Source of the DNA: Pseudomonas frederiksbergensis
GTDB lineage: Bacteria > Pseudomonadota > Gammaproteobacteria > Pseudomonadales > Pseudomonadaceae
Direction: 5' to 3'
Assembly: GCF_001874645.1 (NCBI RefSeq)
Contig: NZ_CP017886.1
Coordinates: 4,578,501-4,642,500, forward strand
DNA length: 64,000 nt
The notes below the pieces were generated by a model. That model searched no databases and had not been told where the DNA came from. It saw nothing but the letters and a program-made list of their open reading frames with translations. Numbering within the stretch: the stretch's first letter is position 1; each line of letters opens with the position of its first letter. Below, piece by piece: positions 17,614 to 26,688 of the stretch. Position numbers and translations under genes: made by a program.

Positions 17614-19137
17614 ATGTTCGAATCTGCCGAAATCGGTCATGCGATTGATAAAGAAACCTACGAAGCTGAAGTACCCGCGCTGCGTGAGGCTTTGCTCGAG
17701 GCCCAGTTCGACCTCCAGCAGCAGGGCCGTTTTCCGGTGATCGTGCTGATCAACGGGATCGAAGGCGCGGGCAAGGGCGAGACGGTCAAATTGCTCAATG
17801 AGTGGATGGACCCGCGACTGATCGAAGTGCGCACTTTCGATCAGCAAACCGATGAAGAGCTGGCGCGACCACCGGCCTGGCGCTATTGGCGGATGCTCCC
17901 GGCGAAGGGGCGGATGGGGGTGTTTTTTGGCAACTGGTACAGCCAGATGCTGCAGGGGCGGGTTCATGGTGAGTTCAAGGACGCGGTGCTTGATCAAGCG
18001 ATCAATCAGACCGAGCGCCTGGAGAAAATGCTCTGCGATGAAGGCGCGCTGATCTTCAAGTTCTGGTTTCACCTGTCCAAGCAACAAATGAAGGCGCGCC
18101 TCAAGGCCTTGCAGGACGACCCGTTGCACAGCTGGCGCATCAGCCCGCTGGACTGGCAGCAATCGCAAACCTACGACAAGTTCGTGAAATACGGCGAGCG
18201 CGTGATTCGCCGGACCAGCCGTGACTACGCGCCCTGGCATGTGATCGAAGGCGTGGACGCCCATTACCGCAGTCTGACGGTTGGCAAGATCCTGCTCGAT
18301 GGTCTGCAACACGCCCTCGAACGGCCCAAGGTTCGCCCGGACAAAGTCAGCGCCGCGCCGCTGCTGGCGAGTGTCGATCAAAAGAGCCTGCTGGGTAGTC
18401 TGGACATGAGCCAGCGGCTGGAAAAGAACGATTACGAGGAGCAACTGGTTACCGAACAGGCGCGCTTATCCGGCCTGATGCGCGACAAACGCATGCGTCG
18501 ACACGCACTGGTCGCGGTATTCGAGGGCAATGACGCTGCGGGCAAGGGCGGGGCGATTCGTCGTGTGGCTGCCGCACTCGACCCGCGCCAGTACAGCATC
18601 GTGCCGATTGCCGCGCCCACCGAGGATGAGCGTGCCCAGCCCTATCTTTGGCGTTTCTGGCGACAGATTCCTGCACGGGGCAAATTCACCATTTTTGACC
18701 GTTCCTGGTACGGCCGGGTGCTGGTGGAACGCATCGAGGGCTTTTGCAGCCCGGCCGACTGGATGCGAGCCTATGGCGAAATCAACGATTTCGAAGAGCA
18801 GGTCAGCGCGTCCGGGGTGATCGTGGTCAAATTCTGGCTGGCCATCGACAAACAGACCCAGCTGGAGCGTTTCCAGGAGCGCGAAACAATTCCCTTCAAG
18901 CGCTTCAAGATCACCGAAGACGACTGGCGCAACCGCGAGAAGTGGGACGACTACCGGACTGCCGTCGGCGATATGGTTGACCGCACCAGCACCGAGGTCT
19001 CGCCCTGGACCCTGGTGGAAGCTAACGACAAGCGCTGGGCCCGGGTCAAAGTGCTGCGCACCCTCAACCGCGCGCTGGAAGACGCCTTCGAGAAATCCGA
19101 CAAGCACGAGAAGAAGTTGAAAAAGGACAAGAAGTAG
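17614..19137 (+). CDS. pap: polyphosphate:AMP phosphotransferase (tandem PPK2)
   Basis: A 507-residue protein with two PPK2 kinase domains. The first P-loop is INGIEGAGKGETVKLLNEWM (about residues 46-65) and the second FEGNDAAGKGGAIRRVAAAL (about 304-323); lid arginines and the DRSWYGRVLVERIEGF segment are visible only in the second copy, the first having FGNWYSQMLQGR. The tandem arrangement is typical of class II PPK2 enzymes that phosphorylate AMP to ADP with polyphosphate. The N-domain's degenerate lid suggests it may be structural, as inferred from sequence. Start ATG 17614 follows the RBS GGAAGGGAG. The C-terminus is a lysine-rich tail. Confidence 0.93.
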   Translation: MFESAEIGHAIDKETYEAEVPALREALLEAQFDLQQQGRFPVIVLINGIEGAGKGETVKLLNEWMDPRLIEVRTFDQQTDEELARPPAWRYWRMLPAKGRMGVFFGNWYSQMLQGRVHGEFKDAVLDQAINQTERLEKMLCDEGALIFKFWFHLSKQQMKARLKALQDDPLHSWRISPLDWQQSQTYDKFVKYGERVIRRTSRDYAPWHVIEGVDAHYRSLTVGKILLDGLQHALERPKVRPDKVSAAPLLASVDQKSLLGSLDMSQRLEKNDYEEQLVTEQARLSGLMRDKRMRRHALVAVFEGNDAAGKGGAIRRVAAALDPRQYSIVPIAAPTEDERAQPYLWRFWRQIPARGKFTIFDRSWYGRVLVERIEGFCSPADWMRAYGEINDFEEQVSASGVIVVKFWLAIDKQTQLERFQERETIPFKRFKITEDDWRNREKWDDYRTAVGDMVDRTSTEVSPWTLVEANDKRWARVKVLRTLNRALEDAFEKSDKHEKKLKKDKK

Positions 19138-19220
19138 TCCGATGGGTTTGCATACGCGAGCGGTGGGAGCGGCCAGGCGGCGTTCCGCTTGCTCGCGATG
19201 CAGGCGCTGCGGTCATGCGT

Positions 19221-19406
19221 TCATGTGCGAAACTGCATCCGCTCGATGTACGCACGAATCTCCCGCTCGGCCGCTTCATGGCTGGCGAACGGTCCTTCCT
19301 GGGTGTTCTCCCGGGTACTGAAGTACAAATCACCATTCACCCGACACAACCGGGCACTGCGAAAGTGCGTGGCAGGGGTGGTGTCTTGGGCACGCATGCC
19401 GTACAT
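19221..19406 (-). CDS. DUF6316-type small protein
   Basis: A 61-residue protein (YGMRAQDTTPATHFRSARLC, then GDLYFSTRENTQEGPFASHE and EREIRAYIERMQ). It resembles the small pseudomonad DUF6316 proteins; function unknown. GGAGACCGCC lies just before ATG 19406. The ordered pattern of an FxTRE segment followed by a helical AAxREIxxYI supports a real gene. Confidence 0.7.
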   Translation of the reverse strand: MYGMRAQDTTPATHFRSARLCRVNGDLYFSTRENTQEGPFASHEAAEREIRAYIERMQFRT

Positions 19407-19615
19407 GGCGGTCTCCTTGAGCGGACCTTGAGTCGGAACAAAATCAGCTTATGTCCGAATCACTTGAAGTGCCTGATCATCCGATCAGCGGCAGACCGTC
19501 AATTTATCGGTGCGACCGATACCGTTTCATTTGCGGCTTGTCGCCAACTGTCCCTGTGTGATGCCTCGACGGCAGCCTAGAATGGGTTTTCTCGCCGTTG
19601 GCCTTTGGGGTTTCC

Positions 19616-20578
19616 ATGCACATTTCTTCCGGTCGCTGGGTTTATGGTCTGTTCCTCGCCTTGCTGACTGCGTTTTTGTGGGGAGTCCTGCCGATCAAAC
19701 TCAAGCAAGTGCTGCTGGTGATGGACCCGGTCACGGTGACCTGGTTTCGATTGATGGTGTCCGGCAGCGTGCTGTTCCTTTATCTGGCAGCGACCAGACG
19801 TCTGCCGAGCCGACGAGCGCTCGGGCCTAAAGGTGGCTGGCTGGTACTGATGGCGGTACTCGGGTTGGTGGGCAATTACGTGCTGTACCTGATGGGCCTG
19901 AACCTGTTGAGTCCGGGGACCGCGCAGTTGGTGGTGCAGATGGGCCCGATCCTGTTGCTGATCGCCAGTCTGTTTGTGTTCAAGGAGCGTTTCAGCGTGG
20001 GGCAGGGGATGGGCCTGCTGGTGCTGTTGTTGGGCTTCGGGCTGTTTTTCAATCAGCGGCTGAGCGAGTTGCTGACGTCGTTGAGTGATTACACCGCAGG
20101 CGTGTTGCTGGTGCTGGCGGCGTCGACCGTCTGGACCTTCTATGCGCTGGGCCAGAAACAACTGCTGTCGGTGTGGAATTCGTTGCAGGTGATGATGGTG
20201 ATCTACCTGTTTTGCGCCTTGTTGCTGACGCCGTGGGTGCGTCCACTGGAAGCCTTGCAACTGAGCCCGCTGCAAGGCTGGTTGCTGCTGGCGTGCTGCC
20301 TGAACACACTGATTGCCTATGGCGCTTTTGCCGAGGCGTTGGCCCATTGGGAGGCGTCGAGGGTCAGTGCGACGCTCGCCATCACACCGTTGGTGACCTT
20401 CGCGGCCGTGGCGCTGGCCGCCTGGTTATGGCCCGATTATGTGCGTGCCGAACAGATCAACCGCCTGGCGTACGGCGGTGCAGTGCTGGTGGTGCTGGGT
20501 TCTGCACTCGTCGCGTTGGGGCCGTCGCTGATCGCCGGGCTCAAGGCCCGGCGGATGCGGCTTGTGAATAACTCGTAG
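19616..20578 (+). CDS. DMT superfamily (EamA) transporter
   Basis: A 320-residue inner-membrane protein with ten predicted helices in two EamA repeats; the first begins YGLFLALLTAFLWGVLPIKL and the second TAGVLLVLAASTVWTFYALG. Small-metabolite efflux is the family's usual role; the substrate cannot be predicted. ATG 19616 is chosen because it begins the first helix with the usual short cytoplasmic lead. The stop lies inside the start of REP copy 4. Confidence 0.9.
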   Translation: MHISSGRWVYGLFLALLTAFLWGVLPIKLKQVLLVMDPVTVTWFRLMVSGSVLFLYLAATRRLPSRRALGPKGGWLVLMAVLGLVGNYVLYLMGLNLLSPGTAQLVVQMGPILLLIASLFVFKERFSVGQGMGLLVLLLGFGLFFNQRLSELLTSLSDYTAGVLLVLAASTVWTFYALGQKQLLSVWNSLQVMMVIYLFCALLLTPWVRPLEALQLSPLQGWLLLACCLNTLIAYGAFAEALAHWEASRVSATLAITPLVTFAAVALAAWLWPDYVRAEQINRLAYGGAVLVVLGSALVALGPSLIAGLKARRMRLVNNS

Positions 20579-20664
20579 GAGCTGCCGCAGGCTGCGATCT
20601 TTTCAATGGGCTCGGCATTTACCGTCAGCGCGCGCAAAAGATCGCAGGCTTCGCCAGCGCCTAC
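20575..20664. repeat. REP/REPIN-type inverted repeat, copy 4
   Basis: GTAGGAGCTGCCGCAGGCTG + CGATCTTTT facing AAAAGATCGCAGGCTTCGCC + AGCGCCTAC. It overlaps the last bases of the DMT transporter gene, whose stop is formed by the TAG of GTAGGAGC, and lies just 6 bases from the fumC stop. Confidence 0.85.
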
Positions 20665-20670
20665 GGATTA

Positions 20671-22065
20671 TTAACCCTGCTTCCCGGCCTCCAGCATATT
20701 CTCTGGCCTTACCCAGGCATCGAACTGCTCATCCGTCAGATAACCCAGCTGCAACGCTGCCTCGCGCAGGGTCAGCCCTTCGCCATAGGCTTTCTTGGCG
20801 ATTTCGGCGGATTTGTCGTAGCCGATGTGTGGGTTCAGCGCTGTCACCAGCATTAAACCGCGTTCCAGGTGAGCGGCCATCTGCTCGGCGTCCGGCTCGA
20901 GGCCCGCGATGCAATGCTGCTGGAAGTTACTGCAGCCATCGCCGAGCAAGCGGATCGATTGCAGCAGGTTGTGAATGATCACCGGCTTGAACACGTTCAG
21001 TTGCAGGTGACCCTGGCTCGCGGCGAAACCAATCGCCACGTCGTTGCCCAGCACCTGACAGGCGAGCATCGACAGCGCTTCGCACTGAGTCGGGTTGACC
21101 TTGCCCGGCATGATCGAACTGCCGGGCTCGTTGGCGGGCAGCTTGACCTCGGCAAAACCGGCCCGCGGCCCGGAACCCAGCAAGCGCAGGTCGTTGGCGA
21201 TTTTCATCAGGGTCACGGCGAGGGTTTTCAGCGCGCCCGACAGGCTGGTCAGCGGCTCATGCCCGGCCAGCGCGGCAAACTTGTTCGGCGCGGTGATAAA
21301 CGGCAGACCTGAGAGGGCGGCCAGTTCGGAGGCAATCGCCTCGCCAAAGCCATGGGGCGAGTTCAGGCCGGTCCCCACCGCAGTGCCGCCTTGAGCCAGC
21401 TCGCAGACGGCGGGCAAGGCGCTGCGGATGGCGCGTTCGGCGTAATCGAGCTGCGCGATGAACGCCGAAAGCTCCTGGCCGAAGGTGATCGGCGTGGCAT
21501 CCATCAAATGCGTGCGACCGGTCTTCACCAGGTTCATGTGTCGGGCTGCCAGCTCTGCCAAACCTCCGGAGAGTTCAGAGATCGCCGGCAACAGATGCTG
21601 TTGCACCGCCTGCACCGTGGCGATGTGCATGGCGGTGGGGAAGCAGTCGTTGGAGCTTTGCGAGCGATTGACATGGTCGTTGGGGTGCACCGGGACCTTG
21701 CCGCCACGGGGGTTGCCGGCCAGTTCGTTGGCGCGACCGGCGATCACTTCGTTGACGTTCATGTTGCTTTGGGTGCCACTGCCGGTCTGCCAGACCACTA
21801 GCGGGAACTGGTCGTCATGCTGGCCGTCGAGCACCTCGTCGGCGGCCTGTTCGATCAGCCGGGCAATGTCGGCGGGCAGATCACCATTGCGATTATTGAC
21901 CCGCGCTGCGGCTTTCTTGATCAGGGCCAGGGCATGCAGTACAGCCAGCGGCATGCGTTCGTTGCCGATCGCAAAGTTGATCAGCGAGCGCTGCGTCTGA
22001 GCGCCCCAGTAGGCTTCATCCGGGACTTCCACTTGGCCAAGGCTGTCGGTTTCGATACGGCTCAT
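20671..22065 (-). CDS. fumC: class II fumarate hydratase
   Basis: A 464-residue iron-independent fumarase that interconverts fumarate and malate. The signature [15 protein letters not shown] is at about residues 316-330; the earlier [16 protein letters not shown] and [11 protein letters not shown] motifs also fit the family. ATG 22065 gives the normal length, with AGGAATG as RBS. In pseudomonads the FumC type backs up the iron-sulphur fumarase under iron or oxidative stress; whether sodA follows cannot be seen here, since downstream is REP copy 4. Confidence 0.96.
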   Translation of the reverse strand: MSRIETDSLGQVEVPDEAYWGAQTQRSLINFAIGNERMPLAVLHALALIKKAAARVNNRNGDLPADIARLIEQAADEVLDGQHDDQFPLVVWQTGSGTQSNMNVNEVIAGRANELAGNPRGGKVPVHPNDHVNRSQSSNDCFPTAMHIATVQAVQQHLLPAISELSGGLAELAARHMNLVKTGRTHLMDATPITFGQELSAFIAQLDYAERAIRSALPAVCELAQGGTAVGTGLNSPHGFGEAIASELAALSGLPFITAPNKFAALAGHEPLTSLSGALKTLAVTLMKIANDLRLLGSGPRAGFAEVKLPANEPGSSIMPGKVNPTQCEALSMLACQVLGNDVAIGFAASQGHLQLNVFKPVIIHNLLQSIRLLGDGCSNFQQHCIAGLEPDAEQMAAHLERGLMLVTALNPHIGYDKSAEIAKKAYGEGLTLREAALQLGYLTDEQFDAWVRPENMLEAGKQG

Positions 22066-22257
22066 CGGTCACATTCCTGTAGGTCTGATAGCGCAGTTTA
22101 GGCCGTGATTGGCGCTTGGGGTTCCATCAGTCGTTTTTTCTACCGTTCGCTCCTGAAAATCAGGCCTGGCAAGGGGGAGGGGTTGAGCGCACGAGTTTTT
22201 TAGGCGCAGAATGGCGCCCCTTGGGGTTTTACCTCGCCTGCTAGAAAAGGAAACTCG

Positions 22258-22782
22258 ATGACTCGTCTTCGTGCCATCTGTACCGCGGTTGCTCTGGTCT
22301 GTGCCAGCGGCCAGGTTTTCGCCGATACCGCCAGCCACAACGCCAGTGCCGAAGCTTTCCTGACCCTGGCGCACGCTGACAAACTGGGCACTCCGGTGTA
22401 CATGCAAGTGCAGCAAATGTTCGCCCAGCGCTTTGAACAAACCAAAGCGCCAGAATCGAAAAAAGCCCTGCTGGAAACCTACCAGGCCAAGGCCAACGCT
22501 GCTCTGGACCAGGCCATTGGCTGGAACAAACTGAAGCCGGACATGGTCAAGCTCTACACCACCAACTTCAGTGAATCCGAACTCAAGGATCTGGTCGCGT
22601 TCTACCAGTCGCCACTGGGCAAGAAAGTCCTGGAAAAAATGCCTCAGCTGACTCAACAATCGGCCCAGATGACTCAAGCCAAACTGGAAAGCGCGGTGCC
22701 TGTGGTCAACAAACTGCTGGCTGACATGACTGCCGAGCTGACGCCGAAAGACGCCGCCGCTCCAGCCAAGAAAAAGCCTTGA
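22258..22782 (+). CDS. DUF2059 exported protein
   Basis: A 174-residue protein with a signal peptide (MTRLRAICTAVALVCASGQVF, cleavage after FA at about residue 22) and a DUF2059 helical domain, seen in DLVAFYQSPLGKKVLEKMPQ (about 113-132), the family hallmark. Periplasmic; function unknown. The lysine-rich tail AAAPAKKKP is typical. The bolA-like gene follows after 12 bases, probably the same transcript. Confidence 0.92.
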   Translation: MTRLRAICTAVALVCASGQVFADTASHNASAEAFLTLAHADKLGTPVYMQVQQMFAQRFEQTKAPESKKALLETYQAKANAALDQAIGWNKLKPDMVKLYTTNFSESELKDLVAFYQSPLGKKVLEKMPQLTQQSAQMTQAKLESAVPVVNKLLADMTAELTPKDAAAPAKKKP

Positions 22783-22794
22783 GCGGAGCCCCCA

Positions 22795-23094
22795 ATGACC
22801 ATGCAACAACGTATTGAATCGGCGCTGAGCGCTTTGCAACCTGCGCATCTGGATGTGCTGGACGAAAGCCATATGCACAGCCGTGGGTTGCAAACCCACT
22901 TCAAGGCCGTGGTGGTCAGCGAGCAGTTTACCGGGCTCAACAGCGTCAAGCGTCACCAGAAGGTCTACGCCACGTTGGGTGACCTGATGGGCGAATTCCA
23001 TGCGTTGGCGCTGCATACCTATACGCCTGAGGAGTGGGCGAAGACCGGCGCGGCACCTGCCTCGCCGACCTGCGCTGGCGGTAGCAAGCATTAA
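22795..23094 (+). CDS. BolA family protein
   Basis: A 99-residue BolA/IbaG-type protein: LQPAHLDVLDESHMHSRGLQ, THFKAVVVSEQFTGLNSVKR, HQKVYATLGDLMGEFHALAL; the His of SHMH and the conserved RH are retained. BolA proteins pair with monothiol glutaredoxins in iron-sulphur trafficking and affect cell shape. It ends with CAGGSKH. A GAGCGGAGCC RBS precedes ATG 22795. Confidence 0.93.
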   Translation: MTMQQRIESALSALQPAHLDVLDESHMHSRGLQTHFKAVVVSEQFTGLNSVKRHQKVYATLGDLMGEFHALALHTYTPEEWAKTGAAPASPTCAGGSKH

Positions 23095-23097
23095 GAT

Positions 23098-23177
23098 CAA
23101 AAGATCGCCGCCTGCGGCAGCTCCTACGGGGTTGCGCAAGGCTGGGCTTTGTAGGCGATGCCGCAGGCTGCGATCTT
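23098..23177. repeat. REP/REPIN-type inverted repeat, copy 5
   Basis: AAAAGATCGCCGCCTGCGGC + AGCTCCTAC, 23 bases, then GTAGGCGATGCCGCAGGCTG + CGATCTT. Here the two arms face outward-in opposite order (right arm first) compared with copies 1-4, as in copies 6 and 7. Confidence 0.8.
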
Positions 23178-23220
23178 GACGGTCTGCAGCCAATCGCAAC
23201 AGTTTTTGCTAGAATCCGCA

Positions 23221-23249
23221 ACGCGCCGCTTAGCCGGCGCGTTTTTTTT
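23221..23249 (+). terminator. intrinsic terminator between bolA and trhO
   Basis: ACGCGCC (23221-23227), short loop, GGCGCGT (23235-23241), then T8. It would stop transcripts from the DUF2059-bolA pair or from the REP region before trhO. It is about 55 bases before the trhO start. Confidence 0.85.
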
Positions 23250-23296
23250 CGCATCCGGTTCACCCCTTACGCGGGTAGCCACCTGGAGAATCATCC

Positions 23297-24238
23297 ATGA
23301 CACAACAGATTGTCGTGGCGGCACTGTATAAGTTCGTCACCCTTGAAGATTACGTCGCCTTGCGCGAACCACTGTTGCAGGCGATGGTCGACAACGGCAT
23401 CAAAGGCACCTTGCTGATTGCCGAAGAAGGCATCAACGGTACGGTTTCCGGTAGCCGCGAAGGCATCGACGGGCTGATGGCCTGGCTCAAGAACGACCCG
23501 CGCATGGACGACATCGACCACAAAGAGTCGTACTGCGATGAGCAGCCGTTCTACCGCACCAAGGTTAAACTCAAGAAAGAGATCGTCACCCTGGGTGTTG
23601 AAGGCGTTGACCCGAACAAGAAGGTCGGCACCTACGTTGATCCGCAGAACTGGAACGCCTTGATCAGCGACCCTGAAGTGCTGCTGATCGATACCCGCAA
23701 CGACTACGAAGTGTCGATAGGCACCTTCGAAGGCGCGATCGATCCGAAAACCACCAGTTTTCGCGAGTTCCCCGACTACATCAAAGCCAACTTCGATCCG
23801 GCCAGGCACAAGAAGGTCGCGATGTTCTGCACCGGCGGCATTCGTTGCGAAAAGGCTTCGAGCTACATGCTCAGCCAGGGCTTCGATGAAGTCTTCCACC
23901 TCAAGGGCGGAATCCTGAAGTACCTCGAAGAGGTGCCGCAGGAAGAAACCAAATGGCAGGGCGACTGCTTTGTGTTCGATAACCGCGTCACCGTTCGCCA
24001 CGACTTGAGTGAAGGCGACTACGATCAATGTCATGCCTGTCGTACGCCAGTGAGCGTGGAAGACCGCGCATCCGAGCACTACGTCGCCGGCATCAGCTGC
24101 CCGCATTGCTGGGATAAGCTGAGTGAGAAGACCCGTCGCAGTGCGATCGACCGGCAGAAACAGATCGAACTGGCCAAGGCCCGTAATCAGCCGCACCCGA
24201 TTGGTTACAACTACAAGCAATCAAACACCGAGGCCTGA
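23297..24238 (+). CDS. trhO: tRNA uridine(34) hydroxylase, rhodanese type
   Basis: A 313-residue YceA/TrhO protein that makes 5-hydroxyuridine at position 34 of tRNA using oxygen. The N-terminal domain contains [20 protein letters not shown], then the rhodanese domain with the loop [16 protein letters not shown] (catalytic Cys at about 177). A Cys-rich C-terminal extension (CHACRTPVS ... [10 protein letters not shown]) fits a zinc-binding tail found in the longer family members. GGAGAATC RBS before ATG 23297. The DsbA-like gene starts 3 bases after the stop. Confidence 0.95.
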   Translation: MTQQIVVAALYKFVTLEDYVALREPLLQAMVDNGIKGTLLIAEEGINGTVSGSREGIDGLMAWLKNDPRMDDIDHKESYCDEQPFYRTKVKLKKEIVTLGVEGVDPNKKVGTYVDPQNWNALISDPEVLLIDTRNDYEVSIGTFEGAIDPKTTSFREFPDYIKANFDPARHKKVAMFCTGGIRCEKASSYMLSQGFDEVFHLKGGILKYLEEVPQEETKWQGDCFVFDNRVTVRHDLSEGDYDQCHACRTPVSVEDRASEHYVAGISCPHCWDKLSEKTRRSAIDRQKQIELAKARNQPHPIGYNYKQSNTEA

Positions 24239-24241
24239 ACC

Positions 24242-24877
24242 ATGTCCGCACGCCTGCTCTATGTAATGGATCCGATGTGCTCCTGGTGCTGGGGCTTCGC
24301 TCCGGTGGCCGAGGCCTTGGTCGAGCAGGCGCAGGCTGCGGGCGTTGAAGTGCATCTGGTGGTGGGCGGTTTGCGCACCGGTAGTGGTGCGGCACTGGAG
24401 CCCACCACCCGGCGCTACATTCTCGAACACTGGCAGGCGGTCACCGAAGCCACCGGCCAGCCGTTCAAGTTCGAAGGCGCGCTGCCCGACGGTTTTGTCT
24501 ACGACACTGAGCCGGCCTGCCGCGCGCTGGTGACGGCGCGCAGCCTGGCGCCGGATTGTGCCTGGAAGTTGCTCAAACTCATCCAGCAGGCTTTTTATGT
24601 CGAGGGTCGTGACGTCACCCGCGCCAGCGTGTTGGTGGAGCTGGCCGAACAAGCCGGTTTGCCACGTATCGAGTTCGCCGCAGCTTTCGACCGTGCCGAT
24701 CAGCACGCGGCTACGGCGGCAGACTTCACCTGGGTTCAGGATCTGGGCATCGCCGGCTTCCCGACCTTGCTGGCCGAGCGCAATGGTCAATTGGCGCTAT
24801 TGACCAATGGCTACCAACCGCTCAGCGATCTGTCACCGTTGCTCGGCCGTTGGCTGGAGCGCGCTGCCTGTGTATGA
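24242..24877 (+). CDS. DsbA/FrnE-like thioredoxin-fold protein
   Basis: A 211-residue protein with the active-site pair CSWC in MDPMCSWCWGFAPV (about residues 9-22) at the N-terminus, the long helical insertion of the DsbA/2-hydroxychromene isomerase group, and the cis-Pro loop GIAGFPTLLAERNGQ. No signal peptide, so it is probably cytoplasmic, like FrnE. It starts 3 bases after trhO and overlaps the ABC gene, suggesting one operon. Its partner is unknown. Confidence 0.88.
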   Translation: MSARLLYVMDPMCSWCWGFAPVAEALVEQAQAAGVEVHLVVGGLRTGSGAALEPTTRRYILEHWQAVTEATGQPFKFEGALPDGFVYDTEPACRALVTARSLAPDCAWKLLKLIQQAFYVEGRDVTRASVLVELAEQAGLPRIEFAAAFDRADQHAATAADFTWVQDLGIAGFPTLLAERNGQLALLTNGYQPLSDLSPLLGRWLERAACV

Positions 24878-26687
24878 GCAACCCGATGATGTGCAACAGC
24901 CCACGCGGGTCGATCGGCTGAGTTGGGCGGAAATCCGTCGTCTGGCGCTTCAGCATAAAAAATCCTTGTGGATCGCCAACGGCATCGCCGTATTGGCAAC
25001 CCTGTGCAGTGTGCCGATCCCTTTACTGCTGCCATTGCTGGTAGACGAAGTGCTGCTGGGGCATGGTGACGCCGCACTGAAAGTCATGAACCACGCGCTG
25101 CCTACTGGCTGGCAAAGCGCTGCCGGTTATATCGGTTTGATGTTGCTGGTGACCTTGACCCTGCGTTGCGGTGCATTGATGTTCAACGTCTTGCAGGCGC
25201 GTCTGTTTGCAGGTCTGGCCAAGGACATCGTCTATCGCATTCGTGTGCGGCTGATCGAACGGCTCAAGCGCATTTCCCTTGGCGAATACGAAAGTCTGGG
25301 TAGCGGCACGGTGACCACGCACCTGGTTACCGACCTGGACACGCTCGACAAATTCGTCGGCGAAACCCTCAGCCGCTTTCTGGTGGCGATGCTCACGCTG
25401 GTCGGCACGGCGGGCATTCTGGTGTGGATGCACTGGAAGCTGGCGCTGCTGATTCTGCTGTTCAACCCGCTGGTGATCTACGCCACCGTGCAGTTGGGCA
25501 AACGGGTCAAGCACCTGAAGAAACTCGAAAATGACAGCACCTCCCGGTTCACTCAGGCGCTGACCGAAACCCTGGACGCGATACAGGAAATCCGCGCTGG
25601 CAATCGTCAGGGTTTCTTCCTTGGCCGGCTTGGCTTGCGGGCGCAGGAAGTGCGCAACTATGCCGTCAACTCACAGTGGAAAAGCGACGCCTCGAGCCGT
25701 GCCAGCGGTTTGCTGTTCCAGTTTGGCATCGATATCTTCCGCGCCGCCGCGATGCTCACCGTGCTGTTCTCCGACTTGTCCATCGGTCAGATGCTCGCGG
25801 TGTTCAGCTACCTCTGGTTCATGATCGGGCCGGTCGAACAACTGCTGAATCTGCAATACGCCTATTACGCGGCCGGCGGTGCGCTGACGCGAATCAACGA
25901 GCTGTTGTCGCGTGCCGATGAGCCGCAGTACTCAGGTGGCGTCGACCCGTTCAAAGGGCGCGAGACGGTGGGCATCGAGGTGCAAGGCTTGAGTTTCGGC
26001 TACGGCGGTGAGCGGGTGCTGGATCAGATGAACCTGTCCATCGCCCCCGGCGAGAAAGTCGCGATCGTGGGCGCCAGCGGCGGTGGTAAAAGCACACTGG
26101 TGCAATTGCTCTTGGGGCTCTATACGCCGCAATCGGGCAGCATCCGTTTTGGTGGCGCCACTCAACAGGACATCGGCCTGGAAACCGTGCGCGAGAATGT
26201 CGCGGTGGTCTTGCAACACCCGGCGCTGTTCAACGACACCATCCGGGCCAACCTGAGCATGGGCCGCGAGCGCAGCGATGAAGCCTGTTGGCAGGCGCTG
26301 GAAATCGCCCAGCTCGACGCGACGGTGAAGGCATTGCCGCAAGGCCTGGACAGCGTCGTTGGCCGTTCCGGTGTGCGTTTGTCCGGCGGCCAACGCCAGC
26401 GCCTGGCCATTGCGCGCATGGTGCTGGCCGAACCCAAGGTCGTGGTCCTCGATGAGGCCACTTCAGCGCTGGACGCCGCCACCGAATACAACCTCCATCA
26501 GGCGCTCGCGCGGTTTCTCAGCGGTCGCACAACACTGATCATTGCCCACCGGTTGTCGGCGGTAAAACAGGCGGACCGGGTACTGGTGTTCGATGGCGGC
26601 CACATAGCTGAAGATGGCGACCATCAGCAGTTGATTGCTGATGGTGGTTTGTACGCCAAGTTATATGGGCATTTGCAGCAGCTATAG
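24870..26687 (+). CDS. ABC exporter, fused permease and ATPase
   Basis: A 605-residue half-transporter: six-helix permease (about 30-320) then ATPase with Walker A GASGGGKST (about 407-415), signature LSGGQRQR (about 508-515), Walker B VVVLDEATSALD and H-loop IIAHRLS. The domain order and sequence resemble the MsbA/LapB-like lipid and drug exporter group; the substrate is not predictable. GTG 24870 overlaps the DsbA-like stop by 8 bases and has GGAG 11 bases before it. The gene ends one base from the stop of the convergent giant toxin gene, with no terminator between. Confidence 0.92.
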   Translation: MYEQPDDVQQPTRVDRLSWAEIRRLALQHKKSLWIANGIAVLATLCSVPIPLLLPLLVDEVLLGHGDAALKVMNHALPTGWQSAAGYIGLMLLVTLTLRCGALMFNVLQARLFAGLAKDIVYRIRVRLIERLKRISLGEYESLGSGTVTTHLVTDLDTLDKFVGETLSRFLVAMLTLVGTAGILVWMHWKLALLILLFNPLVIYATVQLGKRVKHLKKLENDSTSRFTQALTETLDAIQEIRAGNRQGFFLGRLGLRAQEVRNYAVNSQWKSDASSRASGLLFQFGIDIFRAAAMLTVLFSDLSIGQMLAVFSYLWFMIGPVEQLLNLQYAYYAAGGALTRINELLSRADEPQYSGGVDPFKGRETVGIEVQGLSFGYGGERVLDQMNLSIAPGEKVAIVGASGGGKSTLVQLLLGLYTPQSGSIRFGGATQQDIGLETVRENVAVVLQHPALFNDTIRANLSMGRERSDEACWQALEIAQLDATVKALPQGLDSVVGRSGVRLSGGQRQRLAIARMVLAEPKVVVLDEATSALDAATEYNLHQALARFLSGRTTLIIAHRLSAVKQADRVLVFDGGHIAEDGDHQQLIADGGLYAKLYGHLQQL

Positions 26688-26688
26688 A

